Below, piece after piece: positions 48,296 through 59,388 of a stretch of 64,000 bases of DNA. The first letter of the stretch is position 1; every line of letters begins with the position of its first letter. The stretch covers positions 1,184,389 to 1,248,388 of the forward strand of contig CM035309.1 of the NCBI GenBank assembly GCA_002900995.3, given 5' to 3'. The translations under genes were made by a program, and so were the position numbers. The notes under the pieces are model-generated. The model did not search any database and was not told the DNA's origin. It worked only from the letters and a program-made list of their open reading frames with translations. The DNA is from Ganoderma boninense (Eukaryota > Basidiomycota > Agaricomycetes > Polyporales > Polyporaceae).

Positions 48296-49253
48296 TTAAA
48301 CGAGGAGCGCAGCTGCGAGAGCACCAACCAGGCCGACGGCGCCTGCCGACGCAACGTTCGAGAGCGCACCGTTGCCGCCAGAGGCAGAGGTGGAAGCCGA
48401 GCTGAAAAGCCACGAGAAAAAGTCAGCAGGATGCTGACGAGATTTTGCAACGACGTACGCAGCGGAGCCTGAGGTCTTGGAGCCCGAGGCACTGGAGCCG
48501 GAGCCGGAGGTCTCTGCTTTGGTGGTAGAACCGCTTGCGGCGGGAGCGGTGGTCGAGGTACCGCTGTTGGCGGCAGACGTGGTACCTGCAGCGGTAGTGG
48601 ACCCACCAGACGCTGCGCTAGTCTCGCCGTTCAAGCAGCTGTTGCTGGCTGGACACACATTTCAGAGGAAGACAAGAAGGTGTGGGAGCCTGGGAACGTA
48701 CGACCGCTCTGAATGGTAATGGGGGCAGACTGGGCGATTGAACCGGTAGAATCAGTGAGTTGAAGACCGATGGAAGTGCCCGCGGTGATGTTGGCGCTCC
48801 AGGTAAAGGAGGTACCAGTGAGACCAGTGTACTGCTGAAGGGCGGCGGCTCCAGTGACTCCACCGGGGTTGATACTACCAGGGAAAACGTCAGATAAGCA
48901 TTTTCACTCAAGCAGAAGATGAAACACGTACGCCTAAAAGAACGGTGAACCAGCCTCTATATCATCAACCTGATTTGCTAAGAATGATGATTGCTTACCA
49001 GGAAGTAGGGCTCTAGTCGGACGTCAGACAAATGCCGGCTCGACTCGGAGAACAGGATTACTCACGTTGACCACCGGACCAGGAAAACTGAACAGGGACA
49101 CACTGGGTAATGCTCGCACTGGTTGAGGGTTAGTAGATGCAGAGGAGGCTGTAAGGTCAGCGAGAAGACTGACGGGGTGTTGATCATGAACTGGGCGTTC
49201 ACAGCCGCAACAAGGAGAGCAGCAGCGACGAGGCAGGTAGAGAGCGACTGCAT
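48296..49253 (-). CDS. GPI-anchored Ser/Thr-rich secreted protein with micro-exons
   Basis: A cell-surface protein of the Ser-Thr-rich GPI-anchored family of agaricomycetes. Seven exons: 49253-49174, 49118-49066, 49012-48999 (14 nt), 48933-48932 (2 nt), 48874-48702, 48648-48459 and 48401-48296. They sum to 206 codons. A signal peptide (MQSLSTCLVAAALLVAAVNA) is followed by a Kre9-like beta-sandwich: PASITQCVPVQFSWSGGQ, PYFLAINPGGVTGAAALQ, GTSFTWSANITAGTSIGLQL. A Ser/Thr/Ala/Gly-rich stalk follows. The C-terminus is a hydrophobic GPI signal (VGLVGALAAALLV) after a likely omega site near NGALSN. The two-base exon is required to keep the frame. Homologs in memory have a single small residue at that position. 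Confidence 0.86.
48932..48933 (-). other. Predicted 2-nucleotide micro-exon
   Basis: The bases GC lie between an upstream 65-nt intron (48998-48934, GTAAGC...TTTTAG) and a downstream 57-nt intron (48931-48875, GTACGT...GGTAG). With the following T they form an Ala codon between Leu and Ile-Asn-Pro-Gly-Gly. Confidence 0.65.
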
Positions 49254-50501
49254 GGCGGGCGACGGACGGAGTTGCGGCGAGCGAAGCGTACCAGGGACAG
49301 AGGGAGGAGAGAGACGGGGGCGAGCTGGGGGCAAAAGGCTTGCATGTCAACGGCGGGCTAGAATATATAGACTCGGCGCCGCCCGGTGTTTATTTGGCAC
49401 TCCGCAGGCTCTCCCGGGGTGGTGCGTTCGCGTGCTTAACTTGGCCCCCATCCCTGCCCTGGGCTCGCCTCATCTCTTCCTCCATCGGTCTCTCGTCCGA
49501 CGGTCCTCTGGCCTCCTGTGTATGCGCGCACCCTGTCTTCGGTCCAGCTTGACTGTCTACATTGCACTGCTGTTATTGCTGCAAATGGGCGTCTGGACTC
49601 CGCCCGACGGACGGACCTGCGGGATTCTGGCCGTGATGATCACGTTCTGGCGCCGATGCCGAGAACAGGACGTCGTCATCGAACACCCCGAGCTTATCGT
49701 CCACCGTCCCCGACGTCTCCTCTCGGCCCAGTTACTTTGGCAACACAGCAGCTCCGTTATTCCCCCCGAGCAGCCTATATGCGTTTATTAACATGAACCA
49801 TTCTATGCACCCTATGCCGATGTAAATTACTTACAATATGGTCATGGATCGACTTGGAGCCTCTTGGAGCCTGGGTTCTCGAATCGGGCGTATCGTACCA
49901 TTCCGCATGTCAGGGCATTCAACAACATGACGCGTAGGTGTCTTTCGTATGCCCTTCGCACCCCCACCCCACGCCCAGAAACATCCATTTTTCCTCCACA
50001 AGAACCGCTGAACACCTCCGGAGTTGCACCCGCGAGGTCAGACACGTCACTGCGCAGCTATATATAACGTCATTTTCCACGCCACGGCCTGCCACTCTCG
50101 CAGCGGTTCCTGTCAAGGCGTTCTCGACACGTTCTCGCTAACTCCTCCACGAATAGCACCGCTTTTTCCGAAGTACGTCGCTGCCACATGTTCTGCCGTT
50201 GCTTTGAGAGCCAAGGCACCACCCTCTCCGTCGGCCCCACATAGCGTGCTCCACACGCGGGCTAAGACAGTGAACAGCACACACACATCATATCACACAA
50301 GATCACAAGTACAACTACAAACAAACTGGCGGATCACGATACATCCCAGAACCCTTTCCGCAGCCTTCTCACAATCCCGAAAGCACAAGACCAAATGCGT
50401 ATGCGTACGACGAGATGAGCCCCACGAACCATGACAACGACGTCGGCGTGCCGAAGCGGCCTGCAGCAGGTCCAACCGGGCCCACACTCCTCAGACGTTG
50501 A
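49254..50501. other. Intergenic region
   Basis: About 1.2 kb holding the promoter of the GPI-anchored gene and the 3' flank of the RdRP gene. It carries only domain-free short frames. Confidence 0.5.
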
Positions 50502-53500
50502 CTACTCCGACTCGGACCCCTCGCCAGTCGCGTAAGCGGCTCCCTCGGCCTTCTCCTTCAGCTTCTCCAGCATATCAAACACTACGCCCAGCGCGATCAG
50601 CGCGAAGCTCTGCGCTCCGAACGCCGTCCTGTAGCGCATCCCGAAGTCCCAGGCGGCCCACGCCCGCTCAAGCGCCCTGCGCAGCTCCTCCTCCGACGCC
50701 CCGTCCTTGCCGCGGTGCAGCGGCGCCCCGAGTGCGCGCTGCCGGTGCCGCACGTCGCGCACGAGCTGCGTGGCGTGCTCGCGCATCCGGTGCATCCGGT
50801 CCTTCTTCCAGCGCCGCTGCGAGCACTTGGCGAGGATCGCGCCGAGCGCGACCTCCTCCTCGCACAGGCGCACGTCTGTGTTCTCCGACGGCGCGTGTGT
50901 CAGGCATATGTAGCCCAGTTCGCGCGCGTAGTGCCGGAAGACCGGCTCGATCCCGTTGACGGCAGCGAACGGGTTGGTGAACCGCCCGAGGTGCTTCTCG
51001 ATGGCGGGCGCAGAGCGTTGGAGATATTATCCGACAGCGGCCGTTTCTGGACAGGGTTCAGTGGGGTCCCGTTCGGGTACGACGAGGAGCGGCGTTATTG
51101 ACTGGATCTCTATGTCCCTGAAAAGCTTCCCCAGCGCGCGGTCGAGTCGTAGAAGTCGGCTGGTCGGTAGTCGCCATCTTCCGGCTGCGATGGATAAAGC
51201 GCGACGTCAAACACCTGGTAAAATACTGATAGACATGAGCACATTCGCACCTTCTTCCAATCAGGTTTGGCGTGTATTATGGTGTGTGGCAGGTTGTCAA
51301 GGCTGACTGGCACGCCATTCTTCGGATAGTCAACCGCCTGACTGCACAGTCCTGCTAGCGCCATACAATCCCTGTCGAAAGTGCCATACTATTTGCCATC
51401 ATATGAGTTGAATATGCTTCTGTCAAGTCAGATGTGTTATGTATGCTCACCTTTGACTGGTCTGTACATGATCCACATATCTACATTAAGCATGTTGTGC
51501 ATCATCCAATACAGATAAGACGTACCGGCAATAGTCAGGTGGAGGTCGGCCACGAGACCCTGTCGACATATTGAGCATCATGAAGTAATCAGAGCCAGGG
51601 CACGAAAACGTACCACGACGTCGGACTGCATGTACTCCATGAAAAAGTTACAAATGTCGTCAATAGTGCTCTCGCGGTCCAATAACTTGGGCTTGACTCC
51701 CTCATACGATGCGGGTTCCGCCACAGTGTATGGCAGCAGACTCGGGTCTTTGATTACCAGGAATTCGTCCCTGAGAGCGAGGCTCATTAGCAACGGCGTA
51801 GAGCGGTCATCAGGAACTCCGTACCCGTCCACATCACCACCGGCGAGCATAGATGCCAGGGATCGGTTTCCTGTAGAAATGACAATCATGTCAAGAACGC
51901 ACTGTGCTACTTGTTTACTCACCGACCGAAGGCATGACTACCACATTCTTCAAATTGCGGAAGAAGCACAGCCGCTTGTCGTTCTCGGGAGGTTTCCCGA
52001 TAGCCCGCACCCGTTGTACTACGAAAATGATCAGCAGCCCTTTGACGTGTGCATAGCTGTAACCCTTACCGTCACCAGGATGAATATGGGGCGAGCGAGA
52101 GATCGAGACAAGCCCTGATGGCGATCAAGTCGAAACAGTTCTCAGCCACGCACTGGCAGTGGCATCATGGGGCGCCGAGCAGGCCTACCTTGGATATACA
52201 TTGGCTCCTCTGTGTCTGGCTGTTGGACGCAAGCTGCATTCGAAAATGGGTCATCATCCGACAATGAAGAGAAGAGCAATACTAGTCGCACATACCGAAG
52301 ATCTCACCCTCCTTGAGACAAAAGACATCCTTGGGGTCATGTCCTGCAGCGATGTATGCTGGCCCTTCGTCCACACATCCCACCAACTGGAACGCGTTAG
52401 GGATAGCTATCCGCGCATCATGCTTGATTTCCGAGAGCACGTGCGTCTTCGCGAACGCGATCAGTTGACCGATAAACTCGTTGTCGATCTGAGTGTGCTC
52501 CAGCCTCGGAGGTTCTCTTTTTTCCATGCCCATCCCCACATCTTGTAGATGCTTGAGAATGCACTGAAGGCCGTATACGTTACCAAGGTCATGCTGATGA
52601 AGGAGTCGATTGATTTCTTGATGGTATCGCCTGCGGTGACGACAGTTTCCGTTGCGAGTTCTTGAAGCTTCACGAAGGCGTCCTGCTGGACGCCGAGGTC
52701 CTCGAGGACGGAGATGAGGGGACTGCATGAGTAGAATATTGGCATCGGCACTCATTTAATTGTTCGGAATCAAACAGCGCTCACCGACAAAGTCTGGCAG
52801 GACCCGGCCTGATGAAGGCTTTGGCGATCTCGATCTCAGCCTCCGTCGCATTGTCGACGGCGAACTTCCTCATCGAGTTCCGCAGTTTCATGTGGATTCC
52901 TTCGAGTTGCTCGTCGACGACGACGATACCCTTGCAGCCTGTGAAAAATTCAGCCACAAAACTTCGCACAGACGAAATCTAACTCCTACCGAGGAAACGG
53001 ATTTGGAACTATAGAAATATTTGTTTAGCTTAGCAAACCGAGACACTCTAGGACAGACCATCGGCACGTACCGCAGATGGCTTCAGGATGAGCCTTTTCT
53101 TGTCAGGCCATGCTTCGCAGAGGACTTCCCAGATACGGTCCCGCAACTCGACAGAAATCGTACCCTGACCATCTGTGAACTCATACGGGTTAGTGCCGAG
53201 GTCTTCGACACACTCCGTCCACTGCCCAACCCGAATTTTGTAAGAGGGATCCGTGCCGCTGAACGCCTGCGCAATCCTTGCTGCATACTTCGATGGATGG
53301 TTGATGCACGACCTGAAGTCGCCCAGGCCGTTGCGAATCTTTTCGGGCGTCACCAGCCCCTCTTCTGGGTGCTCGAAATCAGACATAAACCATACCGTAT
53401 GTTCGCGGAGCCCAGATGTCGAGTAGCCAAGGAACCGGAATGTGCGCCCAGCGATCTCAAAGCCCTCCTTCAAAAATTTCCCGAAGCGTTGCTCAATGAG

Positions 53501-55154
53501 GGAGCGACCATTCACCTGTTCCAGAGCATCTGAGTGCATGCAAGTCACGGAATGTGCGAATGGTGCCTACCTCAAGTGGCCAGCGAAATGACAGACGCGT
53601 CTCCTCCCGGAACTCGACACGAATGAAGTGTTCGCGGTACTCATAATATCGCCGGATGACGCGGTTACTTTGAGTGTCATATGGTCCCTCGAGGAGGACA
53701 CGCGTAGGTGTTATGATGGCGTGTGCGCATTGTACAGAGCCTTTGGTGCGGGGGGAGTCATCTTCGTCTGGAGCGTCCTTGTTGGCCAGCTCCTCCTCGA
53801 GGCAGGTCTTGAAACACTCCACTACTGTCTCCCCATTTCCCTTCGAACGAAGCTTATCTGCGCCGAATCGACGCAAACAAGTCTGCGGCAAAGTCCACCC
53901 CTTCGGTACGGACTACTCTAGAGACATCATCGCACAATCCCAGGACATCATCAGTGTGAGTCAGTCCTGTACGAAGGAGTGCTTCCAGTTGGAAACGAAC
54001 GGGCCAGTCGTAGCCCAGGAACCGCTGACGAGCGATCTTGAGCTTCTCGGGGCAGAAGAAACCTTTGTTGTCCACGTTGATCTGGATCTTTGATGGCGTG
54101 GAGATACCGGCCTCCAGACACAACCGCGTGATGTCCCGACGGGCACGAGAGTCGCTCAAGACCAGCCTAAGCTGATAGGCAAAGGGGGCGATGAACTCGT
54201 GCTCGCCCCCGAGGTGGGGCAACCGTTCGCGGAAGTTGCGAGCATCCTGTCGCCTGTCTCCTGTGTACGCCCGTAGCCTGGCTTGACGCTCCAAGCGAGG
54301 TGGCTGCCAGAACTCGAAGCACACATCTGGAGTGCAGTTGGCGCGATAGCAAACATTCAGAGAATGGACAACTCACAAAACTGGCCGTCTGGAGTATACC
54401 CGTAAGCACTTTTCTTGATGTTGTTGAGGTCAATCACGACGTGATCGACCGTGTCTTCGGTGACGCAGTCACCCATCTGCTCGATGCATCTCAGCAAACT
54501 TCATCCTCGACCCCTGAAGTGGATCTCTCGCACCTCGACCCGGAAGAGCTTGCGATTGTAATCGAACAAGAGCTCCCCCGAGATCGTATCCTCCCTGCAT
54601 ATTTCGAACTCGGTCGAAAAGCACCTGTGGGCCGTCGCCGGGTCTTCAGGTCTGTGGTAGTACACGCCGAACTGGATGGCGTCGAGGACGATCCGGATTT
54701 GGCGTATCTGCTCAAGTTTTTCTTGCCGCTCCGCTTGCTCTCTTGGGTCGAGGTAAGGGGTCCTGATCAGTGCTTCCACGAGTCCTCTTTTTACTGGTGC
54801 ATCGCTGGAACAGACCCACAACTGGCGTCTGTTAACGTATACTCGGTTCCCGGCCCTGCGAGCCCAGTTGAGGAACTTCTCTCCGATGGCCTTGTAGGGG
54901 AGAGTGAGGGTTCCCCGTCCATTGCTAGCGAGGCCGTTGTGGCTTGGCTCCAGGGTGACCTCGAAATTTCTGTGATAAACGTCGATTCCCATCAGTGGTT
55001 ACAGCGAGATGGTAGGAGTCGTAGCTCACAGAAGACGAGTCTCATTGGCGGACTGCTCTCTGAGGTCTGGGTGGAAGTGGAGGACTTGGCTTAGTGCTTG
55101 CTTGACCTCCCATTTCTGCGCGTTCTTCGGAATATCTTCGAGTTGGATGTTCAT
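50502..55154 (-). CDS. RNA-dependent RNA polymerase (cellular RNAi type)
   Basis: A QDE-1/RDR-family polymerase that makes dsRNA for RNA silencing. The start MNIQLEDIPKNAQKWEVK is the RRM-like leader. Conserved blocks follow: FLGYSTSGLREHTVWFM, NPYEFTDGQGTIS, GCKGIVVVDEQLEG, FIRPGPARLCRPL, ARIAIPNAFQLVGCVDEGPA, SRSPHIHPGD, then the catalytic GGDVDGDEF (the second Gly-Asp is created by splicing), SQAVDYPKNGVPV and the C-terminal AILAKCSQRRWKKDR block. About fifteen introns are used, one flanking an 11-nt exon at 51461-51451. Frame conflicts of one base appear near 53859, 52620, 51139, 51074 and 51006. The catalytic core is intact, so this may be an active gene read through an imperfect consensus, or a recently damaged one. 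Confidence 0.85.
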
Positions 55155-55959
55155 AGGTTGGAATTTCGAGGGCGAGATCGAGGGAAGGGGTAGACTGGCC
55201 CTCAGATGACGGTCTGCCTTATATGTGGTGCCACGGCCGTACGTAGAAGAAAGGAAGCCAAACGGCCGTTTGTCCTTGACCGCAGCCACTTATAGCCAAA
55301 CACCATAGCATCCAAGGTTCATTGCGAAAGCCTCCAGCGCCGCGATGGGCAGATGATGGATGCTGCGGTAATGGTACGTGGGCAAGAAGCACGGCAACGA
55401 GCTCAACGTAGAGCCGCTCAGAGCGCCCGGCACATCCCGCCGTCCTCATACAGCAAGTCTTGTCATTCGGCCTTCGATCCCCAGCCTGCTCGAGTTGCCT
55501 CGCATATTCGGCGCAGTGTCAGACTAGGGCAGCTAGAAGTTGTCTTCACGACAAGGGCCGGTAGACTCTGGGGTGCGTTTGTAGCGTGGCATACACACAG
55601 ACTGCGCCCTTTTCGAAGTTACCGCACACGAGCTGGTAGGGCCCGGGACTCGGAAGGCTTGTGACTTGCCAGGCTTTGGGTTCAACCTGAGCACTTGTTC
55701 ACAACGACTATGGGAACCCTTATATTTGTGTCTGCGGCCCACCATGCATTCATGGGACCCACAGTACACCCCAAGCAATCATCAAAAAGACGGGGCAAGT
55801 AGTTCGTGGGAGGCGTTCGCGGGAGGCGGACAGGGTAAAACACTTAGCAAAGCCAGATGGACGATCTAAGCCAACGAGAAGCAGGGAATAATACTGGAGC
55901 ACCTAGATCCGACCATTTCCCCCGCTCGAGATGTGCGGAGGCGCCATGTTCGTCTGAGG
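55155..55959. other. Spacer between the RdRP gene and the RdRP relic
   Basis: About 0.8 kb with no supported gene; it should contain the RdRP promoter. Open frames of 65-103 codons have no domain. Confidence 0.45.
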
Positions 55960-56370
55960 CCTGCTATCCCTTGGCCGATCATCCGTTCGGCGATGAATCC
56001 AGGTCCACGACAGGCGTCATATTCAACACGTCAGCAACCACGCAGTCGATAGCGTCCTGGCTCTGTGAGCAGGACCATAACTTGTGACGATGGACGCCAA
56101 CCTGTTAGCGTGCCCCGTCCGCAGCCGGGAGAAAGCCCTTGTCTTCAGGCTCTAGGTTGATCTCGAGATAGCTCGAACCAACATAAGGGATATCAGTGAT
56201 CATCCCGGAGTGCTACGGATCGACACTCACATGAGGCGAGCGCTGGGGACACGCGGGTCGTGAAAATCGGGGTGGCGATGGAGGATCGCCTGGGCCCTGC
56301 TTCATCCTGCAGTGCAGGGATGCTCTGCGGAGGAATTTCGATCTGAACGAATGTCCGAGCTGCGACGGTA
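55960..56370 (-). pseudogene. Degenerate 5' fragment of a second RNA-dependent RNA polymerase
   Basis: Minus-strand pieces mirror the N-terminus of the neighbouring RdRP in the same order. FVQIEIPPQSIPAL corresponds to its leader, ILHRHPDFHD to its VLHFHPDLRE, a GTGAGT intron sits at the same place, YLEINLEPEDKGF matches NFEVTLEPSHNGL, and HKLWSCSQSQDAIDCVV matches RQLWVCSSDAPVKRGLV. The copy carries a frame change between LQDEA and the ILHRHPDF block, and an in-frame TAA after ADGAR. Nothing of the catalytic half is seen. It reads as the remnant of a tandem duplication. Confidence 0.65.
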
Positions 56371-56921
56371 ATGTGAAAAAATAAAGTGAAGGGATTGTCC
56401 GGCGCGGTCGCCGACTGTCTTTTATCAGGCCAGCTGGAGCATGGAAGTGGGTGAGCCCCGTAGCTGCGGTTGTCTTCTCTTGCTTGCGAGGTGCCGCAGC
56501 ACGCGATCGGCGTATGTGAAGTGAGGGTATAGGAATAATTGGCGAACATTGCTGGTAAGACGTGATCGAGAATGCGAGGCGGCATCGGACGGCCATGGTT
56601 AACGCTGATGTATGACATGCGTGCAGCGTCTCTTCCAAGTTCTTGCGGCTCTCAACATGTGAAGGCTCGTCATATGCTTGATCTGGCACACTCAGCTGCA
56701 CCTGGATGGACCCAAAACCGCGAAATGGTCAATAAGAGGCTACCAAGTCGATACGCATACGAACTCACACAGGAAAGTTCTACAACAGATATAATAAGGA
56801 TATATCATGAGCTTGCTGCAGAAACCATCCGTCAGCTGGTCCCCACCGGAACACACAAAGGTCGACGAAAGAGTACCTAGCCAATGTCGGCTTGAAGTTC
56901 TGCTATTCGCCTCCACCTCGT
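56371..56921. other. Intergenic region between the RdRP relic and SQT1/AAMP
   Basis: About 550 bp with no supported gene; it includes the 3' flank of the WD40 gene. Confidence 0.45.
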
Positions 56922-58477
56922 TTATTCCGTCTGGAACACCAAGCACACACCCTCGTCTCCTGCGCTCACGACGACCCCGCCGGCCAGGCCCAGCGCTGCA
57001 TCCAATACAGGTCCACTGTGCCCCTTGTGCTCGCGCACGAGCGTCCCCGTCCGCGCGTCCCACGTCCGCAGGATCTTGTCGGTCGACGCCGATACGATTA
57101 GGTGGCCCTTGCCCGGCGCCAGGAGATGGTGCAGCGATGTGACGGCGTCCTGTACCGCAGCAGCAGTCAGTTGTCAGCACCAGCAGCCATCATCAGCAGC
57201 AGATAGATATATGCGGGCCGTACGCACCCCATGCTCGAGCGTTGCGCGCAGGCGCATCGTGCCCAAATCCCATATGCACGCCTTGCCGTCCGTACCCCCC
57301 GTCACGACGACGCCCCCGGCCGTCGCCGCCTGGGCAGCGGGGCCCGCGGCAAGCTCGACAAACTCGACCGCCTCGACGCTCTCGCCGTCCTGGTGGCCCG
57401 CGAGCGCGCCGACGACCTCGCCCTTGCTCAGGCTGATGACGCGCACGCCGCCCGACGCGCCGCCAACCACCGCGAGCGTGGACGCGGGATTCACGGCGAG
57501 GGAGGTGATGCCGTCGAGCGCGAAGCGCTGGTCTGTGGGCGTGAGCTTGAAGAGCGGCGCGGGCGAGCGTGGGTCCCAGAAGGCGAGCGTGCCCTCAGCA
57601 TCGGCGGTGATGATGCGCTTCCCGTCGGGCGTGAAGTCGCCGCAGGTGACGGGACCGGTGTGGCCTGCGAATACTTGCATGGTGTTCCCGGAGGGTACTG
57701 GGTATGTGAAGGTGAGTTGCTTCGGAGAAGATAATGCGAGGTAGAGGGAGGCTCACGTTGCCAGAGCCATACTGTTGTGTCGTTTGAGCCGGCGAGGAGG
57801 ACCGCGCCTTTAGGATGCCATCGTATCCACTGGAAAAGTATGATTAAATTATAAGTCTACTTCTCCGAGCGGAACTGGACGGATCGCGTAGTGCAAGGGA
57901 ATTACGCGATGCTCTATTGCATGATGCTTGGACGGCAAGCAAATGTACTTCGGGGGAACAATCGCGAGGAGAACTCACCATTACTTCGTCAGGGCCCGTC
58001 AGCTCTGTGAGGAACTCCCATGTCTTCCAATCGTCCGTTGCCTACCCTCCTCCATATCCGTACCTTGCCGTCCATACCGCCCGTCGCGATGAGTTCACCA
58101 TCGGAGCTGAAGGCGGTCGAGGTCACGCTATCTGTGTGGCCTGTGAGCTTGACGAGTTCGTCTCCCGTCAGGAGGTCCCAGATGTAGCCGAGATCGTCCT
58201 CTCCTCCCGATGCAGCGAGCGGCGCGGTTGGATGTGTGGAGACGGCGAAGACGGAGCCCTTGTGATTTGGGAAGTGTTGTACAGAGTTGTCTTCCCATAC
58301 AATTTCGTCCTCGGGATGAGGACCGCCTTCCAGTCCGTCGTCGTCCTCATCCATGGGGTGATCTTCATCCTCTACGACCTCGACGAGGACGTCGTTGGGG
58401 TCTATGAATTCGTCGTCTTGCGGACCGTCCTCGCCTCCGTCCTCGAAGTGATGGTCCTCGACATGTTCGGCAGACAT
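56922..58477 (-). CDS. SQT1: WD40 ribosome-assembly chaperone SQT1/AAMP
   Basis: Sqt1 is the dedicated chaperone of ribosomal protein uL16; AAMP is the animal counterpart. The N-terminus is very acidic (FIDPNDVLVEVVEDEDHP). WD repeats follow: GSVFAVSTHPTAPLAASGGE, LTGHTDSVTSTAFSSDGEL with GGMDGKVRIWRR, HPKGAVLLAGSNDTTVWLW, FAGHTGPVTCGDFTPDGKR, ITSLAVNPASTLAVVGG, and the last pair HLIVSASTDKILRTWD and HSGPVLDAALGLAGG, ending VCLVFQTE. Introns: one of 147 nt before WIRWHPKG and short ones before LPSGNTMQVF and DAVTSLHHL. Near 58036 one extra base separates RIWRRVGN from DDWKTWEFLTEL; without it the family sequence is continuous. Confidence 0.9.
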
Positions 58478-59388
58478 CAGAGGATTTTGCGTGGGTCAGG
58501 CGAGAGTGGCAGAGAAGGGTATGAGATGTGGGAGTCGCAGTGTTATTTTGCGAGTATAATAATGCGAGTAGAGGGACTAGAAGGTACGAGATGGCTGAGT
58601 AAAGTTACAGTACGATGCTGGGTGATGCTCTCAATCTGACAAAATCTTGCGGGTCCGGCATTCACGGAAAAGCACGCGATCGCGTCTCGTTGGCGTTAAT
58701 GACCCCACGTGACTCAGTTCCTGTTTGGGCGTTCCGGATCGCGATCAGTCCGGGTGGCACTGCGCACGTCGTTCCGTCCGCTCTCGACGGCGTCCTCCGA
58801 GTCTCGTCGTTGACGCTTCCAGTCTTCTGCGCTCTCGACCTATTTTATCTTGCGTGACCAGTGCTCTAAGTTGGACTGTGTACCTAGTGTCTGAACGCAC
58901 CGTTAGGTTGTCTTCTCACTCGAGCTTGAACCCTACCGAGGGCCTAAACTTGACGCTATTGCTTCCATGAAATCAGGCTGCTACTCAGTACCCAGCAGTC
59001 AGGGGCTGTCTACATAGGACTTGTTCTCATTGGAAGCAGTCCTCAACCTTCCACCAGAAACCAAATCAGACAGCTGCGGACGTTTTCCTCAAATTTTCCG
59101 TGAGTCGTGGCGCCCCATGCCTTCTGTCTCATGAACGGCTTGTCGTTGGTCGACTCCTGCAAGAAGTACGTGCACACACATTCACAAGATCTGACTACGC
59201 CTTCGTCGACGTCCCAGCGCTATTCGAAGCCATTAAACCTTACTACGGTACCGCGGCAGGTAACACGAGGCAAGTTATGCTCTCAATGCGGCCACACGCC
59301 ACCTAACACGTGTTCTCAACACAGGAGACATCGGCGGCGGCGGCTTATAAAAGAATCTAACCTCCTTCTCTACCCGAACTCCAAGTTC
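58478..59388. other. Divergent promoter region between SQT1/AAMP and the EEP gene
   Basis: About 0.9 kb without a supported gene. Short plus-strand frames are domain-free. Confidence 0.5.
59345..59352 (+). promoter_or_regulatory. TATA box of the EEP gene
   Basis: The sequence tataaaag lies about 37 bp before the ATG at 59389. It is a good match to a TATA element at a position implying a short leader, and it supports that start codon. Confidence 0.55.

Noticed and set aside
51047..51080. 34-nt intron that would fix one RdRP frame conflict
   Set aside because: It is too short for this genome and would delete residues that fit the family better when one base is corrected.
55155..55289. N-terminal extension of the RdRP
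   Set aside because: The open frame upstream starts with GTG and does not resemble the family, while the ATG at 55154 begins the expected RRM-like leader.
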